A stretch of 64,000 nucleotides of DNA from JAFKFH01 sp017307375 (GTDB lineage: Bacteria; Pseudomonadota; Alphaproteobacteria; Ferrovibrionales; Ferrovibrionaceae), in NCBI GenBank assembly GCA_965229335.1, contig OZ245874.1, positions 1,612,001-1,676,000 of the forward strand, read 5' to 3'. Of the stretch, positions 34,772 to 42,967 are shown piece by piece. Positions within the stretch are counted from its first letter, which is position 1, and every line of letters starts with the position of its first letter. Position numbers and translations under genes: made by a program. The notes below the pieces were generated by a model, which was not told the origin of the DNA, did not search any database, and worked only from the letters and a program-made list of their open reading frames with translations.

Positions 34772-35589
34772 GCCAACAACCCTGCCAGCAGCAACGGATA
34801 GAGCGACAGCAGCCGGTCGCGCTGGCGCTGGGCGGCATGATCGTCGATCGCCTCGGCCGCCACCAATGCGGTCTCGGCGGCCAGCCGTTCGGCATGATGC
34901 AGCAGGAACAGGGCCAACTCGGCCTCGGCGCTGCTCTCGTCAGGCAGCAGGCGGCGCGCAAGCCACGGGCCGGCCGCCGCCGCAAGCCTGCCCAGGCCGA
35001 GCGCCATCGCCCGGCGGCCGAAGGGCACGACGGTCCATGACAGCCTGTCATGGTGCCGTGGCGCGTCGGCCTGGAAATTCTCGAAGTCGAGCAGGACCGG
35101 CCCGTCCAGCAGGTTCCAGTAGACGAAGTCGCCATGCGACGGCGCGACGGCGATGGCCCGGTCGCCATGCCGGTCGACCAGGCGACGATGCCAGTCGGCG
35201 AACCCGGGTACGGCATGGGCCGGCATCATGTCGCCGATCCGGTGCCGACCTGAGACCAGACCCTCATAGGGGCCGTGACGCGGCATCAGGGCGCGCCGGC
35301 GGCTCCAGGGCGCTGCGGTTTCGGTCCGCAGCCAAAGTGCCGCCCAGCCGCCGCCGTCATGAAAATCGATCAGCATAGGGCGGCGATAAGGTGCCGGTGG
35401 TGGCGGCAGCGCATAGGCGGCCGCTTCCCGCCGCAGCCCGGCGGCGGTGGCGGGGGTCGGTGCCAGCTTGACGAAGCCGGCGTCGCCGGCGAGCTGGATG
35501 CCGAGCTTGCCCAGTGCATGGCGGCGCACCATGGCGGTCGGCGCGGCAATGCCGAGCGCGGCGAGGCAGCTTCCGGGGTCGACCGTCAT
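34768..35589 (-). CDS. Aminoglycoside-phosphotransferase/choline-kinase-fold protein
   Basis: A 273-residue kinase-like protein that starts at the ATG at 35589. The catalytic loop is APSHGDFVYWNLLDGPVLLDFENF (~145-170), equivalent to HGDxxxxN and the metal-binding DxE of APH-fold kinases. The N-lobe is short and the usual Gly-rich loop is unclear. It overlaps the upstream fusion glycosyltransferase gene (ATGA). Such proteins in polysaccharide operons may phosphorylate a sugar, ethanolamine or choline; which one is not visible. Confidence 0.78.
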   Translation of the reverse strand: MTVDPGSCLAALGIAAPTAMVRRHALGKLGIQLAGDAGFVKLAPTPATAAGLRREAAAYALPPPPAPYRRPMLIDFHDGGGWAALWLRTETAAPWSRRRALMPRHGPYEGLVSGRHRIGDMMPAHAVPGFADWHRRLVDRHGDRAIAVAPSHGDFVYWNLLDGPVLLDFENFQADAPRHHDRLSWTVVPFGRRAMALGLGRLAAAAGPWLARRLLPDESSAEAELALFLLHHAERLAAETALVAAEAIDDHAAQRQRDRLLSLYPLLLAGLLA

Positions 35590-37634
35590 CGACGCACCAG
35601 GGCCCGGCGAATGCCGGACAAGGTTGCCGCCGCGATGGCTGCGACGCCCAGCCGATCGGCCGTTGCCGCGGCCCCGGCGGCCAGGCGCGCGGCCAGGTCC
35701 GGTTCCCGAACCAGCCCGGCCATCGCCCCGGCAAGGCCGGCGGCATCGGCCGTCGGCGAAACGCAGGCATTGGTGCCGTCCTCGATATCGGCAATCTCCG
35801 GTCCGTGCGCCTCGCCGCGGCAGGTCACCAGCGGCCTGCCATAGGCGGCGGCATGGGCGACGACCAATCCGACCGCATCCGGCACGACGACGGCCAGCGC
35901 CATGCCAAACAACGACGCCAGCCGGCGTTCGTCGAATTCCGGTCCCACGAAACGGATGCCCTGCCGCCCGGCCGCGAGATCGCGGACACGGCCGATGTCC
36001 GGACCGTCGCCGACGATCACCAGCGCACAGTCGAGCCCACTGTCGCGAAGGTTCGTGATCGCCTCGATGGCAAGATCGAGCCGCTTGCGTGCATAGACCC
36101 GCCCGACAAACAGGAAAATGTTCTCTTCGGTCAGATCCAGTTCGTGCCGCCGGGCGGCGATATCCTCGGGGGCGATCGTCGCCGCTATCCGGCGAATCGC
36201 CGCGACATCGAGGCTGTTTCGCTGCACGAATATCCGGTCGGCCGGAATCCCACAGGCGAGGCAGTCCTCCGCGCCGGCAGCGCCATAGGGCAGAGCGGCG
36301 TCGGCGCCGCGCGCCATTGCACGCCGCAAGGCATTGCGCAACCGTTCCCAGCCGCCGCCGGCAGCCGGTCCGAGGCGGAAATGACCCGAGAGGACCAGCC
36401 GCGGCCGCCCGCACAGCCGGCGTGCCAGCCAGCATAGCCAGATGCCGAGGTCATGGACGTGCAGGCCGGCGACGACGACATCGTGGGCCAGCATCGCGGC
36501 GAAGCTGCCGCCGCTCCAGCCGATGCGGCCGCCGCCGCCGGGCCAGAACCCGTGCCGGGCGCGACGGGCCGGCAGGTCGAGGCCGTCCGTCTTGCCGCGG
36601 CCGGGAAAGCCGGCCGGGGCCGGCCCATAATAGACGGTGAAGGCAAGATCGCCGGCGCCGGCAAGTGCGTTGATCTGCGCCACCCGATAGGGCGGCAGCG
36701 TGCCTTCCAGCAGCGCGACGCGGGCCGGACCGCCGGTCGGCCGGAGGGCCGCCAGTAAACAGCGGGGATAGGGCATCAGCAGCCAGACAGGCCACAGCCG
36801 GCCGCCATGGCGGCGCGCAAAGCGCGTCCAGCCCCGCCAGTGGTAGCCGCGCGGTCCGACGATCGCGGACAGCCGCTCCGGCAGCGGCAGGCTGCGGTCG
36901 GTCCAGGGAGCCGGCTTCAGGTTGGGCGCGCAGAGGCCGTGGCTGCCCGGCGCGGCGAGCAAGGCGATGCCGATCGCCCTCGCTCGCAGGCCGAAATCGG
37001 TATCGGCCATGCCTTGGACGCCGACAAAGGCCGGATCGATGCCCCCGAGGCGACGGGTAACCGCGGCGGGAACCAGCGCAATATTCCCCTGGAAGGTGTC
37101 GCAGCTAATCGCCGTTTCGGTGGCCGCGACCGGCTCGAGGCGAAAGGGATGGTGCCGGCCCAGACGCTGGCCGCCGTAGGATCGGCCTCCCTGGATCGGA
37201 TCCCGCGTCGTGCCGACGACGACCGCGCCCGGCGAAGCGTCGTGGATCGCGAGCAGGCGCGCGACGGCATCGGGATCGAGCAGTACGTCGTCGTTGAGCC
37301 ACAGATGGAAATCGGCGGGCCCGGCCGCGGCGACGGCAAGACCGCGGGCCATGGCACCGGCCCACCACAGCGACCCGTCGGCCTGCACTATTTCGATGGC
37401 TGGATATCGCGCCCGGATTGCCGCGACCGTATCGTCCGGGCTGCCGTCGTCGATCACCAGCACGTCGATGCAGGTGTTCTCGGGCAGTCGCTGGGCCACC
37501 AGGGCTTCCAACCCGGCCAGGGTCACCTTCCGGCGGCCGTAAGTCGCCAGAACTGCAAGGATACGCCGGATCGGTGTCGATCCAGTGATCGTTCCGGCCA
37601 GCCGGAGATCGCGATGGTGCATAGCGGCGCTCAC
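35586..37634 (-). CDS. Bifunctional GT2-GT4 fusion glycosyltransferase
   Basis: A 682-residue protein joining two transferases. I use the GTG at 37634, which has AGGAAA just upstream; an ATG at 37622 is possible. Residues ~25-280 are a GT2 (GT-A) domain: ILAVLATYGRRKVTLAGLEALV, VLVIDDGSPDDTV and the DxD-like WLNDDVLLDPDAV. Residues ~310-680 are a GT4 (GT-B) domain: VALLEGTLPPYRVAQINALA, FLFVGRVYARKRLDLAIEAI and LVVAHAAAYGRPLVTCRGEAHGPEI. It is first in the long minus-strand EPS operon. The fusion suggests two consecutive sugars are added by one polypeptide. Confidence 0.9.
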   Translation of the reverse strand: MSAAMHHRDLRLAGTITGSTPIRRILAVLATYGRRKVTLAGLEALVAQRLPENTCIDVLVIDDGSPDDTVAAIRARYPAIEIVQADGSLWWAGAMARGLAVAAAGPADFHLWLNDDVLLDPDAVARLLAIHDASPGAVVVGTTRDPIQGGRSYGGQRLGRHHPFRLEPVAATETAISCDTFQGNIALVPAAVTRRLGGIDPAFVGVQGMADTDFGLRARAIGIALLAAPGSHGLCAPNLKPAPWTDRSLPLPERLSAIVGPRGYHWRGWTRFARRHGGRLWPVWLLMPYPRCLLAALRPTGGPARVALLEGTLPPYRVAQINALAGAGDLAFTVYYGPAPAGFPGRGKTDGLDLPARRARHGFWPGGGGRIGWSGGSFAAMLAHDVVVAGLHVHDLGIWLCWLARRLCGRPRLVLSGHFRLGPAAGGGWERLRNALRRAMARGADAALPYGAAGAEDCLACGIPADRIFVQRNSLDVAAIRRIAATIAPEDIAARRHELDLTEENIFLFVGRVYARKRLDLAIEAITNLRDSGLDCALVIVGDGPDIGRVRDLAAGRQGIRFVGPEFDERRLASLFGMALAVVVPDAVGLVVAHAAAYGRPLVTCRGEAHGPEIADIEDGTNACVSPTADAAGLAGAMAGLVREPDLAARLAAGAAATADRLGVAAIAAATLSGIRRALVRR

Positions 37635-37771
37635 CGTCGCTTTCCTGCCACCCCGCAGCGCCGAAGTCCAGTGTGCCCGCGGTCAGGGGATTCGCGCTCG
37701 GGGGCCAGCCTTGATATCGCTACTTATGGTAGAAGAAAGAACGCAGATTCCGTCCTTTCGGCGTGTCGGTG

Positions 37772-38644
37772 TCAGTGGGTCGCCAGGATCGGGATCCGGC
37801 TGCGGCTCAGCAGGTCGTGGGTGAAGCCGCCGAAGACGAATTCGCGCAACCTCGCATGGCCGTAGGCGCCGGCGACGATCAGGTCCGACCCGCGCTCCGC
37901 CGCGCGGATCAGCAGTTGGTCGGCAAGGGTCGGTCCGGCTGCGACCTCGACGGCGGAGAGGGCCTGGATCCGATGCCGCCCCAGGAAGGCAACGACGGAC
38001 TCCAGCCGTTGCCGCACGGCCGCGATCTCGCCGGGCGATGCCTCCGGCGGGGCGATCTCGACCACTTCCACCTGGCGGGCCTGGCGCAGCAAGGGGATCG
38101 CGTCGGCGACGGCGCGCGCCGTTTCGCGCCGTTCGCTCCAGGCGATCGTCACGGTTTCGCCGATCGACGCCGGCGGGCCGCCTTCGGGCACGATCAGCAC
38201 CGGCCGGCCCGACTCGACGATCAGACCTTCGGCGAACCGTCCCGGTGCGTCCTTGTGATCCTCGCCCGTACCGGTCAACCCGACGATGGCCAGATCGGCC
38301 CGCCGGGCGGCCTGGGCCAGCAGACTCGGCGGGTCGCTGAGGCCGCCAGGCTGGTTTCCGTCGATATGGAGCCATTCGGCAGCCGGCATGGTCGGGCTGA
38401 ACGCGGCAAAATGGTCCCTTGCATGGCCTTCCGTCGCCGCCAGGGCGGCCTCGATCGTCCTGTCCCAGTCGGTTCCGGTGCGTCCGAATAGCGTGGCGGG
38501 CGCGATCCGCGCCGGCGAAACATAGGCGCAGACCAGCTTGGCCCCGTGACGCTGCGCAAGGCCGCGGGCGAGGGCAAGTCGTGTCGCCGTCTGCCGCGTG
38601 TCGTCGACATGGACCAGGATGGTGCTGAGCTCGCGCGGGGGCAT
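37772..38644 (-). CDS. Universal stress protein, two UspA domains (copy 1)
   Basis: A 290-residue protein with two UspA domains (about 1-145 and 150-290). The first starts LSTILVHVDDTRQTATRLALARGLA. The second ends with the nucleotide-binding loop AGAYGHARLREFVFGGFTHDLLSRSRIPILATH, matching the G-x2-G-x9-G pattern. It follows USP copy 2 by 14 bp and belongs to its operon. The distal residues are basic-neutral with no membrane segment, so it is cytoplasmic. Family members bind ATP and support survival under hypoxia or starvation; a specific partner is not known. Confidence 0.93.
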   Translation of the reverse strand: MPPRELSTILVHVDDTRQTATRLALARGLAQRHGAKLVCAYVSPARIAPATLFGRTGTDWDRTIEAALAATEGHARDHFAAFSPTMPAAEWLHIDGNQPGGLSDPPSLLAQAARRADLAIVGLTGTGEDHKDAPGRFAEGLIVESGRPVLIVPEGGPPASIGETVTIAWSERRETARAVADAIPLLRQARQVEVVEIAPPEASPGEIAAVRQRLESVVAFLGRHRIQALSAVEVAAGPTLADQLLIRAAERGSDLIVAGAYGHARLREFVFGGFTHDLLSRSRIPILATH

Positions 38645-38658
38645 CTGTCGACCGGCGT

Positions 38659-39519
38659 TCAGTGGGATATCAGGACGGGCAGGGTCATCGAGGACAGGAT
38701 AGATCGCGTCACCCCGCCCAGCACCATCTCCTGAAGCCGCGAGTGGCCGTAGCCGCCCATCACCAGCATGTCGGCACCCACATCCGCGGCGCGCGAGAGG
38801 ATCAGTGACGCATCCCCGATTCCGGGTACCCCGGGCAGATATTCCGACGCTGTCGCAAGGCCGTGCGCCTCGATATACCGGCGCAACGTCGCCAGTCCGT
38901 CGCGGTGCCGGGCGATTTCCTCTTCGGCCGCCCTCGCCGGCCCGATTTCCAGCAGATGTACTTTTTCCGCGTCGCGCAGCAGCGGAAGCGCGTCGTACAA
39001 AGCGCGTGACGCTTCGCGGCTCTCGGTCCAGGCGATCAGGGGGCGCCGGCCGACATCGGTGAAGCGGCCGGCCTGCGGTACGATCAGCACCGGCCGGCCG
39101 GCCGACATCATGACTTCCTGGGCCAGCAGGCCCGGACCCTGGGGCAGGGCGCCGTCGGTCTCGGTCTGTCCGACGACGATCAGATCGGCTCTCCGTCCTT
39201 GCGCCACCAGGACCGGCCCGGGACGGCCAAGGCCGTCCGCTTCCTCGACGCGCCAGACGGCATCGGGCACCTGCTGCTTCAACGCGGCGAAATGTTCCTC
39301 GGCCTGCTGCTGGATCGTCCGGCGATGTCGGCTCAACCGGTCGTTCCATCCGGGATCGACCTCGCCCGGCAGCGCCAGCGGCATCGTGGCTGGCGGCGCG
39401 ACGAAGACGCCCACGAGGTCGGCTTCCAGACGACGCGACAGCGTGCCGGCAAGGGCAAGGCGTGCCGGGCAGTGCCGGGTTTCGTCCACATGGACAAGAA
39501 TCGTCGAGATCATGGGCAT
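38659..39519 (-). CDS. Universal stress protein, two UspA domains (copy 2)
   Basis: A 286-residue tandem UspA protein. The ATG at 39519 follows a strong GGAGGAG and overlaps the end of the cytochrome c gene by 10 bp. It begins ISTILVHVDETRHCPARLALAG. The C-terminal ATP loop is VMGGYGHSRLQEMVLGGVTRSILSSMTLPVLISH. An FNR-type box (39577-39590) lies inside the cytochrome gene, centred 64.5 bp before this start, so the gene may have its own promoter as well as read-through from the cytochrome promoter. Confidence 0.94.
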   Translation of the reverse strand: MPMISTILVHVDETRHCPARLALAGTLSRRLEADLVGVFVAPPATMPLALPGEVDPGWNDRLSRHRRTIQQQAEEHFAALKQQVPDAVWRVEEADGLGRPGPVLVAQGRRADLIVVGQTETDGALPQGPGLLAQEVMMSAGRPVLIVPQAGRFTDVGRRPLIAWTESREASRALYDALPLLRDAEKVHLLEIGPARAAEEEIARHRDGLATLRRYIEAHGLATASEYLPGVPGIGDASLILSRAADVGADMLVMGGYGHSRLQEMVLGGVTRSILSSMTLPVLISH

Positions 39520-39929
39520 GGCTCGTCTCCTCCGATGTTCTTTGCGCAAGCCTGCACCCGGACCTGCGCCGGGTCGTTGATCCGGGTCAATCCCGGCTGC
39601 GGCGACGCGCCGCGCAGATCGAGGATGTAGGTGATGACCGCCGTGGTCTGCTCCGGCGTCAGGCTGAGGTTCGGCATCGTCTGGTGCGACGTCTGCAGCA
39701 GGACGCGCAGCGCCAGTGCGCTGATCGCGGGGTTGGCGGCCAGGTCGGCGAACGGAATCGCCGCCTTCAGCGGCGAGGTGCGATCCTGTCGACCGACGGC
39801 ATGGCAGCCGCCGCAATTGGCGCGGACGAACGCCGCGTCCTCCTGCGAACCGGCGCCCGCCGATATTGTCGGGACAGTGGACGAGACCAGCACGGCGACG
39901 AGAAACATGATCGGTATCGGTCGGTACAT
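39510..39929 (-). CDS. Class I cytochrome c, secreted
   Basis: A 139-residue periplasmic c-type cytochrome. It has a signal peptide (PIPIMFLVAVLVSSTVPTISAGA), one haem site CGGCH (~39-43) and the distal Met in QTMPNLSLTPEQTTAVITYILDLRG (~85). I favour the ATG at 39929 because GAGG lies 6 bases upstream; an ATG at 39935 adds two residues. The C-terminus carries an unusual extra ~25 residues with two more cysteines (VRVQACAKNIGGDEPC). FNR-type box B upstream suggests expression at low oxygen, perhaps as an electron carrier to a terminal reductase. Confidence 0.9.
   Translation of the reverse strand: MYRPIPIMFLVAVLVSSTVPTISAGAGSQEDAAFVRANCGGCHAVGRQDRTSPLKAAIPFADLAANPAISALALRVLLQTSHQTMPNLSLTPEQTTAVITYILDLRGASPQPGLTRINDPAQVRVQACAKNIGGDEPCP
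39577..39590 (-). promoter_or_regulatory. FNR-type box A (inside cytochrome c gene)
   Basis: TTGATCCGGGTCAA matches TTGAT-N4-ATCAA with one change. It is centred 64.5 bp before the USP copy 2 ATG, the same spacing as the intergenic boxes. The expected -10 window has only a weak hexamer, so this is less certain than boxes B, G, H or J. Confidence 0.5.
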
Positions 39930-39993
39930 CGGCATCCTCGCGATGTCGGCTGATGCAATGAGTCAATCTGCACCGGACGTCGTTCCCGCCGCC

Positions 39994-40007
39994 TTGATCG
40001 AGGTCAA
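39994..40007. promoter_or_regulatory. FNR-type box B (cytochrome c / alcohol dehydrogenase 1)
   Basis: TTGATCGAGGTCAA lies between divergent genes, centred 63.5 bp before the dehydrogenase ATG and about 65-72 bp before the cytochrome start. On the plus side TAGAAT (40029-40034) falls where a -10 is expected for a box at -41.5. Confidence 0.85.
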
Positions 40008-40063
40008 GCCGTGCCTGCCCGAATGAGCTAGAATTCCCAGGCGACAGCGGCAGGGAGGCGCAG

Positions 40064-41047
40064 ATGCAGGCCATGGTGCTCCACGGCGGATCGTCGGTGC
40101 TGCAATTGGAGACCCGGGCCGACCCGCTGCCCGGCCCCGGCGAGATCCGGCTGCGGGTCGAGGCCTGTGCCGTATGCCGGACCGATCTGCATGTCGTCGA
40201 TGGCGAGTTGCCGCATCCGCGCCTGCCGCTGATCCCGGGTCACGAGATTGTCGGCCGTATCGACCTGATCGGCGACGGCGTTGCGGGGCTGGGGGTCGGC
40301 GATCGAGTCGGGATACCCTGGCTGGGCCATTGTTGCGGCCGATGCCCCTACTGCCTCGCCGGCACCGAGAATCTCTGCGATGCGCCGCAGTTCACCGGCT
40401 ATACCCGCGATGGCGGTTTCGCCACGCACGCGATAGCTGATGCCGCCTTCGCCTTCCGCCTCGCCGATGACGGCGACCCGGTCGCCACCGCCCCGCTGAT
40501 GTGCGCCGGGCTGATCGGCTGGCGCTGCCTGCGGGCGGCGGGCGACGCCAGGCGCCTGGGGCTCTACGGGTTCGGGGCGGCCGCGCATATCCTGGCGCAG
40601 GTCGCCTGCTGGCAGGGTCGGGACGTCTATGCCTTCACCCGATCTGGCGATCTGGCGGCGCAGCACCACGCGCGGACCCTCGGCGCCGTCTGGGCCGGCG
40701 CATCCGGCGAAACACCGCCGGTGCCGCTCGATGCCGCGATCATCTTCGCGCCGGTCGGCGGGCTGGTGCCCGTCGCCCTGGCGGCCGTCGCCAAGGGCGG
40801 TCGGGTCGTCTGCGGCGGCATCCACATGTCCGATATTCCGTGCTTTCCCTATGCCCTGCTGTGGGAGGAGCGCAGCCTGTGCTCGGTGGCAAACCTGACG
40901 CGCGCCGATGCGGCCGAATTCCTGGCGGTCGCGGCCCGGGCCAAGCCCGTCGTGACCACGACCGTGTACCCGCTGTCCCGGGCCAACCAGGCACTCGCGG
41001 ATCTGCGCGCCGGCACGTTCCAGGGCGCGGCGGTCCTTGTGCCCTGA
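40064..41047 (+). CDS. Zinc-dependent alcohol dehydrogenase family protein (MDR)
   Basis: A 327-residue medium-chain dehydrogenase, likely interconverting an alcohol and aldehyde with NAD(P). The catalytic zinc ligands are Cys in VCRTDLH (~38) and the GHE motif (IPGHEIVGRID, ~62). The structural zinc loop is CGRCPYCLAGTENLC (~92-106). The nucleotide fold has GLYGFGAAAHILAQVA (~170) and the later CGGIHMSDIPCFPYALLWEERSL. It is on the short side (AdhP is about 340). GGGAGG precedes the ATG. The FNR box and good -10 upstream point to fermentative or redox-balancing use at low oxygen. Confidence 0.92.
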   Translation: MQAMVLHGGSSVLQLETRADPLPGPGEIRLRVEACAVCRTDLHVVDGELPHPRLPLIPGHEIVGRIDLIGDGVAGLGVGDRVGIPWLGHCCGRCPYCLAGTENLCDAPQFTGYTRDGGFATHAIADAAFAFRLADDGDPVATAPLMCAGLIGWRCLRAAGDARRLGLYGFGAAAHILAQVACWQGRDVYAFTRSGDLAAQHHARTLGAVWAGASGETPPVPLDAAIIFAPVGGLVPVALAAVAKGGRVVCGGIHMSDIPCFPYALLWEERSLCSVANLTRADAAEFLAVAARAKPVVTTTVYPLSRANQALADLRAGTFQGAAVLVP

Positions 41048-41059
41048 AATCCCGCGTCG

Positions 41060-41926
41060 CTAGTGGGAGATGAAGACCGGCAGCATCGCCTCGGTCAGTA
41101 CCTGCCGGGTCACGCCGCCCAGCAGATATTCATGCAGCCGCGAATGGCTGTAGCCGCCCATCACCAGGAGGTCGGCACCGAACGCGGCCGCATGGTGCAG
41201 AAGGCGCATGGCGATATCCTCGCTGCCCGGATTGTCGTCGCGCTGCAGCGTCGCGGCAACGTCGTGGACCGCGAGATAGTCGACGAGGCTTTCCAGATCG
41301 ACGGCGGCTCGCATCGCCTCCGCCTGGCTCTCCCCCGGCGCACCGATCTGCAGGATGCGCACGGCGGCGGCGCGCCGCAGCAACGGCAGCGCATCGCGAA
41401 CCGCCCTGGCCGATTCCCGATCCGATCGCCAGCAGACGACGACCCGGTCGATCGCCTCGATCGCGGCGCAATGCCGCGGTACCACCAGGACCGGCCTGCC
41501 GCCGCGCAGCAGCACCTCCTGGGGCAGCGCACCCAGGCGGTGATCGCCGGTTTCCCCGGTGCCTGCCTGGCCGACGATCACCAGGTCGGCGAAATGCGCC
41601 TCGCGGACCAGTGTCGGCGCAATGTCGTCGAACAGGCTGGGTTCCGCATCGATCACCCGCCAGCGTGCCGACGGCATGTCGTGGGCGAGGCCGAGGAAAT
41701 GCTCCTCGGCATGGCGCATCGCGGTGCGGATGCGTCTTGCCGCTGCCTCGGTCAGGACGCAATCGACCGTGCACGGCATGGCGAACGGATTGGCGGCGCG
41801 CAAGGCGACATGCAGTGCGACAAGCGTCGCCCCTTCGCGGCGCGCGATGTTTGCGGCAAGGCGCAGCCGGCCGGGACAGTCTTCGGCATCGTCGGCATGG
41901 ACGATGATGGTGGCGATTTCAGGCAC
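41060..41926 (-). CDS. Universal stress protein, two UspA domains (copy 3)
   Basis: A 288-residue tandem UspA protein. The GTG at 41926 is chosen because GGAG lies 8 bases upstream and it gives the usual start (PEIATIIVHADDAEDCPGRL). The C-terminal ATP loop is VMGGYSHSRLHEYLLGGVTRQVL, with Ser replacing the second Gly of the G-x2-G motif (GGYS), which may weaken nucleotide binding. FNR-type box C is centred 61.5 bp upstream. Confidence 0.92.
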   Translation of the reverse strand: MPEIATIIVHADDAEDCPGRLRLAANIARREGATLVALHVALRAANPFAMPCTVDCVLTEAAARRIRTAMRHAEEHFLGLAHDMPSARWRVIDAEPSLFDDIAPTLVREAHFADLVIVGQAGTGETGDHRLGALPQEVLLRGGRPVLVVPRHCAAIEAIDRVVVCWRSDRESARAVRDALPLLRRAAAVRILQIGAPGESQAEAMRAAVDLESLVDYLAVHDVAATLQRDDNPGSEDIAMRLLHHAAAFGADLLVMGGYSHSRLHEYLLGGVTRQVLTEAMLPVFISH

Positions 41927-41980
41927 GGCTTCGTCTCCGTCGTTGATCCTACAGAACGCCATGGATCGGCCGCGCGGACC

Positions 41981-41994
41981 TTGATCAGGATCAA
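41981..41994. promoter_or_regulatory. FNR-type box C (USP copy 3 / L,D-transpeptidase)
   Basis: TTGATCAGGATCAA is a perfect TTGAT-N4-ATCAA palindrome. It is 61.5 bp from the USP start and exactly 41.5 bp from the transpeptidase ATG. TAGGCT (42017-42022) fits a -10 on the plus side, which would put +1 at the ATG itself. Confidence 0.88.
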
Positions 41995-42028
41995 CCCCTG
42001 TTGCGAGCCATCGCTCTAGGCTCGTCCG

Positions 42029-42946
42029 ATGACGACGCGCCGGATCCCTCCGATCAGCCGTCGCCGGCTGATCGGAGCCGGCTGTCTGCTGGCCTGTACC
42101 GCGCTTGCCGGCGTCGCGCAGCCCGCGCCGGCAGACGACCTGCTGGGCGGGGTCCGGCTGCATGTCGCCGGACATGACGACACGCTGCCCGATCTGGCGG
42201 TCGACAACGATCTCGGCTATGGCGAGGTGCTGGCCGCCAACCCGGACATCGATCCCTGGCTGATCCCCAGCGGGACCGTGATCGTGTTGCCGGACGCCCA
42301 CCTGCTGCCGCGCGCGCCGCGGCGGGGTATCGTGATCAACCTCGGCGATCAACGGCTCTATTTCTTCCGGGGCGCGACGGTCCGCAGCTTTCCGATCGGT
42401 ATCGCGGTGGAAGAAAGGGACATGCGGCTGGGGACGACGCGAATCCAGCGCAAGCAGGAAAATCCGACCTGGTATCCGCCGCCATCGGTCCGGGAGGAAA
42501 GCCCCTGGCTGCCCGACCGGGTGGCGCCGGGGCCCGACAATCCGCTGGGCAGCCGTGCCCTCTATCTGGAATGGCCGCGGGTGCTGATCCATGGGACGAA
42601 CAAGCCCTATGGCGTCGGGCGGCGGGTCAGTCATGGTTGCATCCGGCTCTACGAACCCGATATCGAGCAGCTCTATCGGGATGCACCGGTTGGCCTGCCG
42701 GTCACCTTCGTGTTCGAGCCGGTCAAGCTCGGCTGGTCGTCGGGCGTGCTCTATCTGGAAATCCATCCCACCCTGGACCAGATCGACGCGTTGGAGAACA
42801 ATGAGGCGGTTGATCGCGACGAGCCTGCCGACCTGCGGGAACTGGTGCTTGCCGCCGCCGGCTCGGCGGCCGACCGGCTCGAATGGGACACGGTGGCGCT
42901 GGCAGCCCGCCAGCGCAGCGGCCTGCCGGTGGCGATCGTCCGTTGA
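42029..42946 (+). CDS. L,D-transpeptidase (YkuD/ErfK family)
   Basis: A 305-residue periplasmic enzyme that makes 3-3 peptidoglycan cross-links or attaches lipoproteins to peptidoglycan. The N-terminus has a twin-arginine-like stretch SRRRLIGAGCLLACTALAG; a LysM-like segment follows (DNDLGYGEVLAANPDIDPWLIPSGTVIVLP, ~58-90). The YkuD domain runs from about residue 98 (GIVINLGDQRLYFF). Its catalytic motif is HGTNKPYGVG then SHGCIRLYEPD, with the nucleophile Cys near 204. It converges on the Lpp-like gene, a possible substrate. It has no room for a leader if the FNR box acts from -41.5. Confidence 0.93.
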   Translation: MTTRRIPPISRRRLIGAGCLLACTALAGVAQPAPADDLLGGVRLHVAGHDDTLPDLAVDNDLGYGEVLAANPDIDPWLIPSGTVIVLPDAHLLPRAPRRGIVINLGDQRLYFFRGATVRSFPIGIAVEERDMRLGTTRIQRKQENPTWYPPPSVREESPWLPDRVAPGPDNPLGSRALYLEWPRVLIHGTNKPYGVGRRVSHGCIRLYEPDIEQLYRDAPVGLPVTFVFEPVKLGWSSGVLYLEIHPTLDQIDALENNEAVDRDEPADLRELVLAAAGSAADRLEWDTVALAARQRSGLPVAIVR

Positions 42947-42967
42947 CGATGCCACCGGTGCGACCGG

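Noticed and set aside
37635..37771. TTGATATCGC near 37709 as another FNR box
   Set aside because: Only one half-site matches; the second half is CTACT instead of ATCAA.
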